Counted from the stretch's first letter, positions 9,200-20,475 are shown. The stretch is DNA of 64,000 nt from Dokdonella sp. (GCF_017744955.1 NZ_JAGIAG010000002.1:1-64000), one strand, 5' to 3'. Made by a program: numbers and translations. The notes: generated from the letters alone by a model not told the origin.

Positions 9200-9401
9200 G
9201 GCGAAGAAGACGGCGGAAGGCAAGATGATCCGCGTGCGGCTCTTCAAGAGCATCAACAGCTGCCAGGAGCGCCACCGCATCAGCGTGCGTGCGCTCGGTC
9301 TGCGCAAGCTCAACGACGTGCGCGAATTGAAGGATTCGCCGTCGGTGCGCGGCCTGATCAACCAGGTCAGCTACTTGGTCCGCATCGAAGAAAGCGCTTA
9401 A
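9192..9401 (+). CDS. rpmD: 50S ribosomal protein L30
   Basis: 69 residues from ATG 9192, overlapping rpsE by 8 bases in another frame. The short N-terminal extension [12 protein letters not shown] precedes the L30 core (IRVRLFKS, then [20 protein letters not shown]). E. coli L30 is 59 residues; the extension and the core resemble xanthomonad L30. The overlap suggests translational coupling to S5. Confidence 0.95.
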   Translation: MAKAKKTAEGKMIRVRLFKSINSCQERHRISVRALGLRKLNDVRELKDSPSVRGLINQVSYLVRIEESA

Positions 9402-9444
9402 GAGAAGGCGCGCTCGCCGCGCTCACCCGTTCAGGAGTTACGTC

Positions 9445-9879
9445 ATGCGTCTCAACACACTCAAGCCAGCTGCCGGCGCCCGCAAGGATCGCGTTCGCGT
9501 TGGCCGCGGCATTGGTTCCGGCCTCGGCAAGACCGCCGGCCGTGGCCACAAGGGCCAGTACGCGCGCAAGGGCAAGGGCAAGGTCAAGGCCGGCTTCGAA
9601 GGCGGCCAGATGCCGCTGCAGCGTCGTCTGCCGAAGGTCGGCTTCCGCTCCAAGAAGGCGCACGAAGTCAGCGAGGTTCTGCTGTACAAGCTCGATTCGA
9701 TCAAGGCCGACGTCGTCGATTTCGACGCACTGAAGGCGGCCGGTCTGATCGAGACTCGCGCCGAGCGCGCGAAGATCGTCAAGAAGGGCGAAATCAAGCG
9801 CGCCGTGAAGCTCAAGGGCGTGGCGGTCACCGCCGGCGCCAAGGCGGCGATCGAGGCGGCCGGCGGCAGCGTGGAGTAA
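9445..9879 (+). CDS. rplO: 50S ribosomal protein L15
   Basis: 144 residues, start [19 protein letters not shown]. The glycine-rich basic N-terminal arm [19 protein letters not shown] and the block [18 protein letters not shown] are diagnostic. L15 is a late 50S assembly protein. It ends 4 bases before secY. Confidence 0.98.
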   Translation: MRLNTLKPAAGARKDRVRVGRGIGSGLGKTAGRGHKGQYARKGKGKVKAGFEGGQMPLQRRLPKVGFRSKKAHEVSEVLLYKLDSIKADVVDFDALKAAGLIETRAERAKIVKKGEIKRAVKLKGVAVTAGAKAAIEAAGGSVE

Positions 9880-9883
9880 ACCC

Positions 9884-11197
9884 GTGGCGTCTTCGCAATC
9901 CAACATGCTCGCTTCGCTCGGCAAACTGACCGAGCTGAAGCAGCGCTTGCTGTTCGTGATCGGTGCGCTGATCGTGTATCGGCTCGGCTCGTTCATCCCG
10001 GTGCCGGGCGTCAATCCGGACGCGATGTCGCGCCTGATCCAGCAGGGTGGCGGATTGCTGGACATGTTCAACATGTTCTCGGGCGGTGCGCTCAGCCGTT
10101 TCTCGATCTTCGCGCTCGGTGTGATCCCGTACATCTCGGCCTCGATCATCGTGCAGATGTTCGCGACCGTGATCCCGAGTTGGCAGGCTCTGCGCAAGGA
10201 AGGCGAGTCCGGGCGGCGCAAGCTGACCATGTACACGCGTTTCGGCACGCTGGCGCTGGCGGTGTTCCAGTCGTTCAGCGTGGCGACGATGCTGCAGACC
10301 CAGCAGGGCATCGTCTATTCGCCTGGACCGGGGTTCATTTTCGCCACCGTGGTCGGCCTGACCGCCGGCACTATGTTCCTGATGTGGCTGGGCGAGCAGA
10401 TCACGGAGCGGGGCGTCGGTAACGGCATCTCGCTGCTGATCTTCGCCGGCATCGTCGCGGGGCTGCCCGCTGCGGTCCTGCACACGCTGGGTATGGCGCA
10501 GAGCGGCGAGCTGCCGATCATCCGCGTGCTGATCGTGTTCGTGATCGTGCTGGCGGTGACCGCCTTCGTGGTGTTCATGGAGCGCGGCCAGCGCCGCATC
10601 ACCGTGAACTACGCGCGTCGTCAGGGCGGCGCCGGCAAGGCGTACATGAATCAGAGTTCGCACCTGCCGCTGAAGATCAACATGGCGGGCGTCATTCCGC
10701 CGATCTTCGCGTCCTCTTTGCTGATGTTCCCGGCGACGGCCGCGACCTGGTTCAACAATTCGAGCCAGATCCACTGGCTGCAGGTGCTGACCTCCGCGCT
10801 GGGACCGGGCGAGCCGCTGCACATGCTGATCTACGCGGCCCTGATCATCGTGTTCGCGTACTTCTACACGGCGCTGACGTTCAATTCGCAGGAAACCGCG
10901 GACAACCTCAAGCGTTCCGGCGCGCTGATTCCGGGCCTGCGCCCGGGCAAGGCGACGGCCGACTACATCGACGGCGTGCTGACCCGCCTGACGGGTGCCG
11001 GCGCTCTGTACCTGGTCGCGGTGTGTCTGATTCCGGACATCCTGCGCAACGCCTGGCACGTCCCGTTCTACTTCGGCGGCACCTCGTTGTTGATCGTGGT
11101 CGTCGTGGTCATGGATTTCACCGCGCAGATCCAGGCACACCTGGTCTCGCATCAGTACGAAAGTCTGCTCAAGAAGGCGAATCTGCGCGGCCGTTGA
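9884..11197 (+). CDS. secY: Preprotein translocase subunit SecY
   Basis: 437 residues with about ten membrane helices; it is the channel of the Sec translocon in the inner membrane. It starts from GTG 9884 ([19 protein letters not shown]). Recognisable parts are [13 protein letters not shown] after helix 1, [20 protein letters not shown] (plug and helix 2 region), the cytoplasmic loop [11 protein letters not shown] and NPQ-like segment [19 protein letters not shown]. Spacing to rplO is only 4 bases. No rpmJ follows. Confidence 0.98.
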   Translation: MASSQSNMLASLGKLTELKQRLLFVIGALIVYRLGSFIPVPGVNPDAMSRLIQQGGGLLDMFNMFSGGALSRFSIFALGVIPYISASIIVQMFATVIPSWQALRKEGESGRRKLTMYTRFGTLALAVFQSFSVATMLQTQQGIVYSPGPGFIFATVVGLTAGTMFLMWLGEQITERGVGNGISLLIFAGIVAGLPAAVLHTLGMAQSGELPIIRVLIVFVIVLAVTAFVVFMERGQRRITVNYARRQGGAGKAYMNQSSHLPLKINMAGVIPPIFASSLLMFPATAATWFNNSSQIHWLQVLTSALGPGEPLHMLIYAALIIVFAYFYTALTFNSQETADNLKRSGALIPGLRPGKATADYIDGVLTRLTGAGALYLVAVCLIPDILRNAWHVPFYFGGTSLLIVVVVVMDFTAQIQAHLVSHQYESLLKKANLRGR

Positions 11198-11237
11198 GCG
11201 GGAAAAAGTTGCAATACCGGCCGGTCGGACCCAGGGG

Positions 11238-11266
11238 TTTCCCGGGTGCGGCAATCCGGATATAAT
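11238..11266 (+). promoter_or_regulatory. Predicted promoter of the alpha (rpsM) operon
   Basis: A consensus -10 box TATAAT is at 11261-11266, with a poor -35 match TTTCCC at 11238-11243 and a 17-base spacer. It lies in the 115-bp gap between secY and rpsM, where many gammaproteobacteria have rpmJ. It would allow separate expression of rpsM-rpsK-rpsD-rpoA-rplQ. Confidence 0.55.
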
Positions 11267-11312
11267 GTCAAGTTCTCTGCGCAATCAGTAGTTTTTTTGG
11301 AGACAAACAAGC

Positions 11313-11669
11313 ATGGCACGCATCGCGGGTGTCAATCTGCCGGTTCAGAAGCATGTCGTGATCGGCCTGCAGAGTATTTTCGGCGTCGGTCGTTCTCGCT
11401 CGAAGAAGGTCTGCGCCGACGCCGGGGTCAACCCGGCCGCCAAGATCAAGGACCTGACCGAGGCCGAGGTCGACAAGCTGCGCCATGAGATCGCGAAGTT
11501 CAGCGTCGAGGGCGACCTGCGCCGCGAAGTCGGCATCTCGATCAAGCGCCTGATCGACCTCGGTACCTATCGCGGCCTGCGCCACCGTCGTGGCCTGCCG
11601 CTGCGCGGCCAGCGTACGCGCACGAACGCGCGCACCCGCAAGGGCCCGCGCCGCGCGATCAAGAAGTAA
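11313..11669 (+). CDS. rpsM: 30S ribosomal protein S13
   Basis: 118 residues, start [20 protein letters not shown]13 bridges the 30S head to 5S/L5 and the P-site tRNA. The C-terminal basic signature [20 protein letters not shown] is intact. SD TTGGAGA is 13 bases upstream. Confidence 0.98.
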   Translation: MARIAGVNLPVQKHVVIGLQSIFGVGRSRSKKVCADAGVNPAAKIKDLTEAEVDKLRHEIAKFSVEGDLRREVGISIKRLIDLGTYRGLRHRRGLPLRGQRTRTNARTRKGPRRAIKK

Positions 11670-11697
11670 TCATCTTTTTTGAGGATCCTCCGGACCT

Positions 11698-12090
11698 ATG
11701 AACAAGCCGGTTGCAGTCAAGGCTAAGAAGAAGACCAAGCGCGTGGTGACGGACGCCGTCGCCCACGTGCAGGCTTCGTTCAACAATACCGTGGTCACGA
11801 TCACCGACCGCCAGGGCAATGCCCTGTCGTGGGCGACGGCCGGTGGCGCGGGCTTCCGCGGTTCGCGCAAGTCGACGCCGTTCGCTGCGCAGGTCGCTGC
11901 CGACAAGGCGGCGCGCGCCGCCGCGGACTACGGCATCAAGACCGTCGAAGTGCGCATCAAGGGGCCGGGTCCGGGACGCGAGTCCGCGGTCCGCTCGCTC
12001 AACAATGCGGGCTTCAAGGTCACCAACATCATCGACGTGACGCCGATTCCGCACAACGGGTGCCGTCCGCCCAAGAAGCGCCGCGTCTAA
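11698..12090 (+). CDS. rpsK: 30S ribosomal protein S11
   Basis: 130 residues. S11 forms part of the platform and the E-site mRNA path. The segment [20 protein letters not shown] and the C-terminal [17 protein letters not shown] are the family signatures, including the asparagine next to glycine that is turned to isoaspartate in E. coli. Confidence 0.98.
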   Translation: MNKPVAVKAKKKTKRVVTDAVAHVQASFNNTVVTITDRQGNALSWATAGGAGFRGSRKSTPFAAQVAADKAARAAADYGIKTVEVRIKGPGPGRESAVRSLNNAGFKVTNIIDVTPIPHNGCRPPKKRRV

Positions 12091-12179
12091 CCAAAGAGTC
12101 TGATGCGATCGGAATACCGATCGCTAAATCACTGAATCGGTCACGCGTGGCCGGACTCGCAACCAGAGAAGAAAATTTC

Positions 12180-12812
12180 ATGGCACGTTATCTCGGCCCC
12201 ACCTGCAAGCTTGCGCGCCGCGAAGGCGCCGATCTCAATCTCAAGAGCCCTGCGCGCGCGCTCGACTCCAAGTGCAAACTGGAGCAGAAGCCCGGCCAGC
12301 ACGGCGCCACCGGCGCCAAGCGTGGTCGGTTGTCGGACTACGGCGTGCAGCTGCGCGAGAAGCAGAAGGTCAAGCGCATCTACGGCCTGCTCGAGCGTCA
12401 GTTCCACTCCTACTACCAGAAGGCTTCCGGCCAGAAGGGCAATACCGGCGAGAACCTGCTGCGCATGCTCGAGTCGCGCCTGGACAACGTCGTCTATCGC
12501 ATGGGCTTCGCGGTCACGCGCGCCGGTGCGCGCCAGCTGGTGTCGCACGCTGCGGTGCGCGTCAACGGCAAGAAGGTGAACCTGCCGTCGTACCAGGTGC
12601 GCCCGGGTGACGAGATCGCCCTGTCCGATCGCGCCAAGAGCCAGCTGCGCGTGCAGGAAGCGCTGACCGTCTCGCAGGAGATGGACCTGGTGCCGACCTG
12701 GATCGAAGTTGACGCGAAGAAGGCTGCCGGCCTGTTCAAGACGCTGCCGGAGCGCTCGGATCTGCCGTCCGACATCAACGAAAGCCTGATCATCGAGTTG
12801 TACTCGAAGTAA
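12180..12812 (+). CDS. rpsD: 30S ribosomal protein S4
   Basis: 210 residues from ATG 12180 ([19 protein letters not shown]). S4 is a primary 16S rRNA binder and, in enterics, the repressor of the alpha operon. The S4 RNA-binding domain is seen around residues 98-160 ([20 protein letters not shown] then [12 protein letters not shown]). The upstream open frame to 11829 is antisense-like shadow over rpsK. Confidence 0.98.
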   Translation: MARYLGPTCKLARREGADLNLKSPARALDSKCKLEQKPGQHGATGAKRGRLSDYGVQLREKQKVKRIYGLLERQFHSYYQKASGQKGNTGENLLRMLESRLDNVVYRMGFAVTRAGARQLVSHAAVRVNGKKVNLPSYQVRPGDEIALSDRAKSQLRVQEALTVSQEMDLVPTWIEVDAKKAAGLFKTLPERSDLPSDINESLIIELYSK

Positions 12813-12962
12813 TAGACCGCCGGCCAGCGGCGCGAGTCGCGGATCGGCGCAAGCGAGTCCGGTCGTCCGCCGGACTCGTCGAATCGGGAAAGGGCGGAAA
12901 GCCCTTCTCGAGAAAGACAACCCTCTCGTCGCGACTGGATTTTCGCGGCAAACACACCATAT

Positions 12963-12979
12963 GAGCCCTTTCGGGGCTC
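12963..12979 (+). promoter_or_regulatory. Hairpin in front of the rpoA ribosome binding site
   Basis: GAGCCC (12963-12968) pairs with GGGCTC (12974-12979) around a TTTCG loop, ending just before the SD TTGGAG (12980-12985) of rpoA. The 182-bp rpsD-rpoA gap also holds GAGTCCGG/CCGGACTC and AAGGGC/GCCCTT stems. It may set mRNA processing or RpoA translation relative to the ribosomal proteins; that is inference. Confidence 0.4.
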
Positions 12980-12994
12980 TTGGAGTTGATTCAT

Positions 12995-13993
12995 ATGGCG
13001 GGATCGTCCACCAACGTGCTGCGTCCGCGCGGCATCAGTGTCGAGCGCATCGGCGCCGACCGCGCCAAAGTCGTCGTCGAGCCGCTCGAGCGCGGCTTCG
13101 GCCATACGCTCGGCAATGCGCTGCGTCGCGTACTGCTGTCGTCCATTCCGGGCAGCGCGATCATCGAAGTCGAAATCGACGGCGTGCTGCACGAGTACAC
13201 CACACTCGAAGGCCTGCAGGAAGACGTCATCGAGGTTCTGCTGAACCTCAAGGACGTCGCCATCCGCATGCACGGCCACGACGAGACCACGCTCACGCTC
13301 AGCAAGAAGGGCAAGGGCGTCGTCACCGCCGGCGACATCAAGGTCGATCACACGGTCGAGATCGTCAATCCGGACCACGTGATCTGCCACCTGACCAAGG
13401 ACATCTCGCTGAGCATGCGCCTGAAGGTCGCACGCGGCGTCGGCTATCAGCCGGCGACGGCACGCCGCCTGCCGGACGAGGAAGCGCGTCCGATCGGCCG
13501 TCTGCAGCTCGACGCCTCGTTCTGCCCGGTTCGCCGCGTCGCCTACAACGTCGACAGCGCGCGTCTGGAACAGCGCACCGACCTCGACAAGCTCGTGCTC
13601 GACGTCGAGACCAATGGCGCGATCGACGCCGAGGAAGCGGTGCGCAAGGCGGCCGAAATCCTGCAGGACCAGATCAGCGTGTTCGGCGATTTCACCCGCC
13701 GCGAGAGCGCGGATGCGAAGACCGACAAGAGCGGCGTGGATCCGATCCTGCTGCGTCCGATCGACGATCTCGAGCTGACCGTGCGTTCGGCCAACTGCCT
13801 CAAGGCCGAGAGCATCTACTACATCGGCGACCTCGTGCAGAAGACCGAAGTCGAGCTGCTGAAGACGCCGAACCTCGGCAAGAAGTCGCTGACCGAAATC
13901 AAGGACGTGCTGTACCAGCGCGGCCTGCAGCTCGGCATGAAGCTCGACAGCTGGCCGCCGCCGGGACTCGTGCACGGCATGCAGTTGGGTTGA
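12995..13993 (+). CDS. rpoA: DNA-directed RNA polymerase subunit alpha
   Basis: 332 residues from ATG 12995 ([19 protein letters not shown]). The N-terminal domain drives assembly ([20 protein letters not shown]) and the C-terminal domain contacts UP elements and activators ([19 protein letters not shown], then [16 protein letters not shown]). A TTG in frame at 12980 would add MELIH, but the ATG with SD TTGGAG at 12980-12985 fits the 332-residue xanthomonad protein. Confidence 0.98.
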   Translation: MAGSSTNVLRPRGISVERIGADRAKVVVEPLERGFGHTLGNALRRVLLSSIPGSAIIEVEIDGVLHEYTTLEGLQEDVIEVLLNLKDVAIRMHGHDETTLTLSKKGKGVVTAGDIKVDHTVEIVNPDHVICHLTKDISLSMRLKVARGVGYQPATARRLPDEEARPIGRLQLDASFCPVRRVAYNVDSARLEQRTDLDKLVLDVETNGAIDAEEAVRKAAEILQDQISVFGDFTRRESADAKTDKSGVDPILLRPIDDLELTVRSANCLKAESIYYIGDLVQKTEVELLKTPNLGKKSLTEIKDVLYQRGLQLGMKLDSWPPPGLVHGMQLG

Positions 13994-14004
13994 TGGCTGG
14001 CCTT

Positions 14005-14022
14005 GCGATCATCCGTGATCGC
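14005..14022 (+). promoter_or_regulatory. Hairpin between rpoA and rplQ
   Basis: GCGATCA (14005-14011), loop TCCG, TGATCGC (14016-14022), a perfect 7-bp stem 11 bases after the rpoA stop. No T-tract follows. The remaining 180 bases to rplQ have no gene. Confidence 0.45.
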
Positions 14023-14202
14023 TGAGTAGAAAGGATTTGGCGAGTTTGCGCGAAGCGCCCTCGCCGATTTCCAGAGCGGCCGTCCCTGGTCGCGTTTTCA
14101 AGAAGAGCCCCGTTTTCAAGGGAGCTCAATAACAGCGGGTAACCGCGGGGATCCGGACGCAGGCGCCGGTTTCTCATAACAATCGAAACAGAGGATTCCA
14201 TC

Positions 14203-14592
14203 ATGCGTCACCAGAAAGCAGGCCGTAAGTTCAGCCGCACGAGCAGCCATCGCGAAGCGATGTTCAAGAACATGGCATCGTCGCTGTTCAAGCACGAGCT
14301 GATCCGCACCACGCTGCCGAAGGCGAAGGAACTGCGTCGCGTCGCCGAGCCGCTGATCACCCTGGCCAAGACCGACAGCGTCGCCAATCGCCGTCTCGCC
14401 TTCGCGCGTCTGCGCGACAAGCAGGCGGTCGGCAAGCTGTTCGTGGAGCTCGGCCCGCGTTACCGCGAGCGCAAGGGCGGCTATCTGCGCCTGCTGAAGT
14501 GCGGCTTCCGCGTAGGCGACAACGCGCCGATGGCCTACGTCGAACTGGTGGACCGCCCGCGCGCCTCCGCTGAAGAGGCGGCCGCCGAGTAA
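14203..14592 (+). CDS. rplQ: 50S ribosomal protein L17
   Basis: 129 residues, start [19 protein letters not shown], the family signature. L17 is at the tunnel exit. The block [20 protein letters not shown] is conserved. The C-terminal tail is alanine/glutamate rich. It is the last gene of the alpha operon and is followed by a strong terminator. Confidence 0.98.
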   Translation: MRHQKAGRKFSRTSSHREAMFKNMASSLFKHELIRTTLPKAKELRRVAEPLITLAKTDSVANRRLAFARLRDKQAVGKLFVELGPRYRERKGGYLRLLKCGFRVGDNAPMAYVELVDRPRASAEEAAAE

Positions 14593-14616
14593 GGCGCTGG
14601 CGAAAGCTGGATACCC

Positions 14617-14650
14617 GAAGAACCCCGGCAAGTCCGGGGTTCTTCGTTTT
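14617..14650 (+). terminator. Intrinsic terminator of the ribosomal protein operons
   Basis: Perfect 12-bp stem GAAGAACCCCGG (14617-14628) with CCGGGGTTCTTC (14634-14645), loop CAAGT, followed by GTTTT. It is the strongest terminator in the first 15 kb and closes the rpsJ-rplQ gene series. Confidence 0.93.
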
Positions 14651-14774
14651 CGAGGATCGTCGAGGTCTTCGCGCCCATCCTCGACCGCGCTTCCTCCGAT
14701 CCGCGGCACTTCGGCTGGATTTCGTGGTCCAGAGCGCGGCAGACTCTCCACGAAAATCCTCTCAAGGCTCCTCG

Positions 14775-15281
14775 ATGACCATGAATCCGTTCCGCTGGCC
14801 TTTCCGCGCGCAATTCCTCTTCGGCGCACTCGCCTGCATGGGGCTGCTCGCCTATGCGTTCTACGAACAGTTCCAGATGGGTCTGGAGCCCTGCCCGAAG
14901 TGCATCTTCCAGCGCGTCGCGTTCATGGCGATGGCCGTGGTCTTTCTCATCGGTGCGGCGCACGGTCCGAAGGCGACCGGCCGCCGCGTCTACGCGATCC
15001 TGGTGACCATCGCCGCGGCGGTCGGCGCGGTCGTCGCGATCCGGCACTTGATCGTGCAGTTCTCGCCGAAGGATCCGTTGATGGAAGGTTGCGGCCCCGG
15101 CCTCAACTACCTGATGGATTCGTTCCCGATCGCCGAGGCGATCAAGAAGGCCTTCATGGCGACCGGCGATTGCGGCGAGATCGGTTGGACCTTCCTCGGT
15201 CTGACCATGCCGGGCTGGACCTTGATCTGCTACGTGCTGCTCGCCGCCGGCGCGCTCTGGGCCGGATTCCGCAGGCGCTAG
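14775..15281 (+). CDS. dsbB: Disulfide bond formation protein DsbB
   Basis: 168 residues from ATG 14775 (MTMNPFRWPFRAQFLFGAL); an in-frame ATG at 14781 is also possible. DsbB is an inner-membrane protein that reoxidises DsbA and passes electrons to quinone. Four membrane helices are visible. The two catalytic pairs are present: Cys40/Cys43 in EPCPKCIFQR and Cys106/Cys133 in the periplasmic loop (EGCGPGL and TGDCGEIG). Arg47 after the CxxC motif is the residue linked to quinone binding. It lies alone after the rplQ terminator. Confidence 0.95.
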   Translation: MTMNPFRWPFRAQFLFGALACMGLLAYAFYEQFQMGLEPCPKCIFQRVAFMAMAVVFLIGAAHGPKATGRRVYAILVTIAAAVGAVVAIRHLIVQFSPKDPLMEGCGPGLNYLMDSFPIAEAIKKAFMATGDCGEIGWTFLGLTMPGWTLICYVLLAAGALWAGFRRR

Positions 15282-15373
15282 ACGGGGAGGGCGGGCGAGC
15301 CGCCTTATGCCGTAGGCGCGGCCTCGACCTTGTGGCATGATCGTTTTCCGCACTGCAACAACAGCGTGATGCC

Positions 15374-16762
<1,389 letters not shown>

Positions 16763-16769
16763 CGTCGAC

Positions 16770-16789
16770 GCCACGGGCTTGCCCGTGGC
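16770..16789. terminator. Hairpin between convergent genes (DAHP synthase / DUF4241)
   Basis: GCCACGGGC (16770-16778) pairs with GCCCGTGGC (16781-16789); the innermost pairs would open to give a CTTG loop. It lies 8 bases after the DAHP synthase stop and faces the DUF4241 gene from the other side. There is no clear T-tract, so the terminator call is tentative. Confidence 0.5.
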
Positions 16790-16856
16790 TTCGGGGCGCT
16801 CGGATCACACCCCTCGATGTCCGGCAGCTCGATGCGCGATTTCGCGCCCTGGAGAT

Positions 16857-17579
16857 CTATCGCCACGCGATCACGCCGAAGTCGGTGATGGCGGCGACGA
16901 GGTTCTGCTGCGCGTCGTAGGCGAAGTAGGTGGCATAGGCGCCATCGCCGTAGCCGGAGGAGAACAGCGCCACGGTTCCGCGCTCGGTCGGCAGCAGCAG
17001 CCACGATCGCGTGTGCACGTAGGTCTTTTCCATCGCCTCGATCAGGTGATCGGAGAATTCCTCGCCCTCCCGTCGCAGGCGTCCGGCATAGGCGTGCATG
17101 GCCGCTTCGTCCATGAACGAGCCGGTGCCGCTGTCGACGCCGTAGCCGAAGAACTCGCCCGGTTTCAGCGTAGCCGGATCCTGTCCTTCGACCAGCGCGA
17201 GTTCCCAGCGCGCGATGCGCGCGTCGGAGAAGGCGATCTTGGCGAGCGCGATACGTTCGTCGTCTCCGCTGCGAGCGATCGCGAGCCGCAACGGGAACGA
17301 CCCGCGCGGCAGTTCCTTCTCGAACGGCTCGGCTTCGAATTCGACGAACGGGTCGAAGGCCGCGAGCCTGCCGGTCGGAAGATCGACGCGGCCGACGTCT
17401 TCCGTGCGAAAGGCGAACGTCGTGCCGTTCTGCGTGATCGTGAAACCGGGAGCGAACGCCTCGTCGAAGACCGGATGGTCGAGCGTCTCGGTCGCCGAAG
17501 ATCCGCTCGGCGCCGGCGCCTCCTTCCGATCGCAAGCGGTCGCCGCGAGGAGGAGGGCCAGGGCGAGCAGATGCCTCAT
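16857..17579 (-). CDS. DUF4241-domain lipoprotein
   Basis: 240 residues. The N-terminus MRHLLALALLLAATAC is a lipoprotein signal with Cys16 as the likely lipidation site, though the lipobox (ATAC) is not ideal. The body matches the DUF4241 family from memory: FPLRLAIARSGDDERIALAK in the middle, GYGVDSGTGSFMDE, and a C-terminal FSSGYGDGAYATYFAYD followed by DFGVIAWR. The function of DUF4241 is unknown. It lies 33 bases after typA on the same strand, with a GC hairpin between them, so co-transcription with typA is possible. Confidence 0.75.
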   Translation of the reverse strand: MRHLLALALLLAATACDRKEAPAPSGSSATETLDHPVFDEAFAPGFTITQNGTTFAFRTEDVGRVDLPTGRLAAFDPFVEFEAEPFEKELPRGSFPLRLAIARSGDDERIALAKIAFSDARIARWELALVEGQDPATLKPGEFFGYGVDSGTGSFMDEAAMHAYAGRLRREGEEFSDHLIEAMEKTYVHTRSWLLLPTERGTVALFSSGYGDGAYATYFAYDAQQNLVAAITDFGVIAWR

Positions 17580-17588
17580 GGGGCGTCG

Positions 17589-17606
17589 GCCGCCCTTCAG
17601 GGCGGC
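17589..17606. promoter_or_regulatory. GC hairpin between typA and the DUF4241 gene
   Basis: GCCGCCC (17589-17595), loop TTCA, GGGCGGC (17600-17606). It lies 7 bases after the typA stop on the - strand and just before the lipoprotein start. No T-tract; it may reduce read-through or be an RNA-processing stem. Confidence 0.4.
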
Positions 17607-17612
17607 GCTGCC

Positions 17613-19445
17613 TCAGGCTGCCTGTCGCGACGCTCTCTTGCGATCGCTTTCGGTCAGGAACTTCTTGCGCAGGCGGATCGCCTTCGGGGTGACCTCGACC
17701 AGCTCGTCGTCCTCGATGAACTCGAGCGCCTGCTCCAGCGACATGCGGATCGGCGGCGTCAGCTGCACGTTGTCGTCCTTGCCGGCGGCGCGGATGTTGG
17801 TGAGCTGCTTCGCGCGCAACGCGTTGACGGTGAGGTCGTTGTCCTTGGCGTGGATGCCGACCAGCTGGCCCTCGTAGATCTCGTCGCCTTCGCTGACGAG
17901 CAGGCGGCCGCGCTCCTGCAGGCCGACCAGCGCGTAGGCCGGCGCCGGGCCCTGGCCATTGGAGATCATCACGCCGTTCGGACGCTTGGCGATCGCACCC
18001 TCGGCCTTCGGGCCGTAGTGGTCGAACACGTGGAACAACAGACCGGTGCCGGCGGTGATCGTGCGGAACTCGGTCTGGAAACCGATCAGCCCGCGCGCGG
18101 GGATCAGGTATTCCAGGCGCACGCGGCCCTTGCCGTCCGGCTCCATGTTCTTGAGCTGGCCCTTGCGCTGGCCGAGGCGCTCCATCACGCCGCCCTGGAA
18201 CTGTTCCTCCATGTCGACGACGAGCTGCTCGATCGGCTCGCTGGAGACGCCGTCGATGTCCTTGATGATGACCTCCGGGCGCGACACGGCCAGCTCGTAG
18301 CCTTCGCGGCGCATCGTCTCGATCAGCACCGACAGGTGCAGTTCGCCGCGGCCGGAGACCTTGAACTTGTCCGGGTCGTCCGTTTCCTCGACGCGCAGCG
18401 CGACGTTGTGCAGCGTCTCGCGCAGCAGGCGATCGCGCAGCTGGCGGCTGGTCAGGAACTTGCCGCCGCTGTGCTCCTTCTGGCCGGCGAACGGCGAGTT
18501 GTTGACCTGGAAGGTCATGCTGATCGTCGGTTCGTCGACGGTCAGCACCGGCAGCGCCTCGGCTGCTTCCGGCGCGCAGACGGTGTCGGAAATGCCGAGT
18601 CCTTCGATGCCGTTGATCGCAATGATGTCGCCGGCTTCGGCTTCCTCGACCTCGCGTCGCTCCAGGCCCATGAAGCCGAGCACCTGCAGCACCTTGGCGT
18701 TGCGCTTCTTGCCTTCGCGGTCGATCACGGTGACCGGCATGTTGGTGCGCACCTTGCCGCGCTGCACGCGGCCGATGCCGATCAGGCCGACGTAGTTGGA
18801 ATAGTCGAGCTGGCTGATGCGCATCTGGAACGGGCCTTCCGCGTCGACCGGCGGCTTGGGCACGTGCTGCATGATCGCTTCGTACAACGGCGTCATGTCG
18901 CCGGAACGCACGCTGTCGTCGAGGCCGGCGTAGCCGTTCAGGCCGGATGCGTAGATGACCGGGAAGTCGAGCTGCTCGTTGGTCGCGCCGAGGCGGTCGA
19001 ACAGGTCGAAGGTCTGGTTGAGCACCCAGTCCGGACGCGCGCCGGGGCGGTCGACCTTGTTGATCACGACGATCGGGCGGAAGCCCATCTGGAACGCCTT
19101 CTGGGTGACGAAGCGCGTCTGCGGCATCGGCCCGTCCATGGCGTCGACCAGCAGCAGCACCGAGTCGACCATCGACAGCACGCGCTCGACTTCGCCGCCG
19201 AAGTCGGCGTGCCCGGGCGTGTCGACGATGTTGATGCGGTTGCCGTTCCAGGTGATCGCGGTGTTCTTCGACAAGATCGTGATGCCGCGTTCTTTTTCCT
19301 GGTCGTTGGAGTCCATCACGCGTTCGGCCAGGACCGTGCGTTCGTTGAACGTACCGGACTGCTTCAGCAGCTGGTCGACGAGGGTGGTCTTGCCGTGGTC
19401 GACGTGGGCGACGATGGCGATGTTGCGCAGGTTTTCGATGGACAT
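17613..19445 (-). CDS. typA: Ribosome-associated GTPase TypA/BipA
   Basis: 610 residues. TypA/BipA is a translational GTPase that helps 50S assembly and growth at low temperature or stress. The G domain shows G1 [16 protein letters not shown]3 [16 protein letters not shown] and G4 [10 protein letters not shown] near the N-terminus, followed by the EF-G-like domains II, III and V and the BipA-specific C-terminal domain ([18 protein letters not shown]). The basic end KRASRQAA is usual. A TATAAT box lies 54-59 bases upstream. Confidence 0.97.
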   Translation of the reverse strand: MSIENLRNIAIVAHVDHGKTTLVDQLLKQSGTFNERTVLAERVMDSNDQEKERGITILSKNTAITWNGNRINIVDTPGHADFGGEVERVLSMVDSVLLLVDAMDGPMPQTRFVTQKAFQMGFRPIVVINKVDRPGARPDWVLNQTFDLFDRLGATNEQLDFPVIYASGLNGYAGLDDSVRSGDMTPLYEAIMQHVPKPPVDAEGPFQMRISQLDYSNYVGLIGIGRVQRGKVRTNMPVTVIDREGKKRNAKVLQVLGFMGLERREVEEAEAGDIIAINGIEGLGISDTVCAPEAAEALPVLTVDEPTISMTFQVNNSPFAGQKEHSGGKFLTSRQLRDRLLRETLHNVALRVEETDDPDKFKVSGRGELHLSVLIETMRREGYELAVSRPEVIIKDIDGVSSEPIEQLVVDMEEQFQGGVMERLGQRKGQLKNMEPDGKGRVRLEYLIPARGLIGFQTEFRTITAGTGLLFHVFDHYGPKAEGAIAKRPNGVMISNGQGPAPAYALVGLQERGRLLVSEGDEIYEGQLVGIHAKDNDLTVNALRAKQLTNIRAAGKDDNVQLTPPIRMSLEQALEFIEDDELVEVTPKAIRLRKKFLTESDRKRASRQAA

Positions 19446-19498
19446 GCGAATGGCGCGGCCTCCGAACGAAAGCCACGCGAGAGAATTGGGGAACGGCG

Positions 19499-19504
19499 AT
19501 TATA
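19499..19504 (-). promoter_or_regulatory. Predicted -10 box of typA
   Basis: On the - strand the sequence reads TATAAT, a perfect -10 box. No good -35 box is found at 16-18 bases, so it may need an activator. The transcript would start near 19492 with a ~47-nt leader. Confidence 0.45.
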
Positions 19505-19928
19505 CCGTGTTGCGGTGCAAAACGCTGGGTCGGACATGCGCAAGCTGAACGAAAGCCCCGATCGATGGGGAAGCTACGCCGCTGGCGCCGACCCTCGTCG
19601 GTGCGATCCTCGTCGGCGCGGCAGCCATGGCCAGTGGTCCCAACCCTTCGAATGCGCCGCTTCGGCGCCCCGGCGCGAGCGCAGGGTCGAGCGTTAGTTC
19701 GTGCGGCGTTGAAGCGAGGAGGCAGCCGCGCAACCGCATGCGCATCGCCAGGTCGACGTGTAGATCTGGATCGAGCGCACCCGCGCCGTGGTGCCGCTGC
19801 CGATCGAGGTCCGCGCGGGCGTCGAGGAGACCTAATCCCTTCGGCGTGTGACGCGCGCCGTCGGCGACGGTCGGGTAAAGTGCGCGTCGCGGACGCGCTC
19901 CGCCTTCACGTCATCTCGAGGATTTCCC
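19505..19928. other. Intergenic region without a recognisable gene
   Basis: About 420 bases between the typA promoter and the cyclophilin gene. Short open frames on both strands have arginine- and alanine-rich translations with no family features, no SD and no neighbours in frame. A weak -10-like TAAAGT at about 19876 could serve the cyclophilin gene. Nothing else was recognised. Confidence 0.5.
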
Positions 19929-20459
19929 ATGTCACTGACTGCCACGATCGCGACGTCGCGCGGTCCCATCCACCTGCGCCTGTTCGACGACAAGACCCCG
20001 ATCACGGTCGCCAGCTTCGTGAACCTCGCCCAGCGCGGCTTCTACAACGGCAAGACGTTCCATCGCGTGATCCAGGACTTCATGATCCAGGGCGGCTGTC
20101 CGCTCGGCACCGGTACCGGCGGCCCCGGCTACCAGTTCGACGACGAGATCGTGGCCGATCTCAAGCACGATCGTCCCGGCATCCTGTCGATGGCGAACGC
20201 CGGCACGCGCATGGGCCGCGGCAGCAACGGCAGCCAGTTCTTCATCACGCACACGGCGACGTCGTGGCTGGACGGCAAGCACACCGTGTTCGGCGCGGTG
20301 CTCGGCGCGGACGACCAGAAAGTCGTCGACAGCATCCGTCAGGACGACAAGATCGAATCGATCACGATCGAGGGCGACACGATGGCCTTGTTCGCCAATC
20401 CGAAAGTCGCGCCGAAGCTCGAGGAATGGAACCGCGCCCTCGCCGCGCGCTCGGCCTGA
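19929..20459 (+). CDS. Cyclophilin-type peptidyl-prolyl cis-trans isomerase
   Basis: 176 residues from ATG 19929 (MSLTATIATSRGPIHLRLF). No signal peptide, so a cytoplasmic PpiB-like rotamase. The core has TFHRVIQDFMIQGGCPLGTG (catalytic Arg in FHRVI), the GSQFFITH motif and WLDGKHTVFGAV. The last ~25 residues (DTMALFANPKVAPKLEEWN) go beyond the E. coli PpiB end. The frame is open to 19848, but the chosen ATG gives the family start. Confidence 0.95.
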   Translation: MSLTATIATSRGPIHLRLFDDKTPITVASFVNLAQRGFYNGKTFHRVIQDFMIQGGCPLGTGTGGPGYQFDDEIVADLKHDRPGILSMANAGTRMGRGSNGSQFFITHTATSWLDGKHTVFGAVLGADDQKVVDSIRQDDKIESITIEGDTMALFANPKVAPKLEEWNRALAARSA

Positions 20460-20475
20460 CCACGCGATCGTCGTG

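Noticed and set aside
11281..11300. T-run after secY considered as a terminator
   Set aside because: There is no hairpin in front of the T-run; it is part of the rpsM leader, followed by the SD.
12963..12979. Hairpin before rpoA considered as a terminator
   Set aside because: No T-tract follows, and essential rpoA lies directly downstream.
19500..19745. 81-codon - strand frame upstream of typA
   Set aside because: No SD, no recognisable motif, and it covers the typA promoter region.
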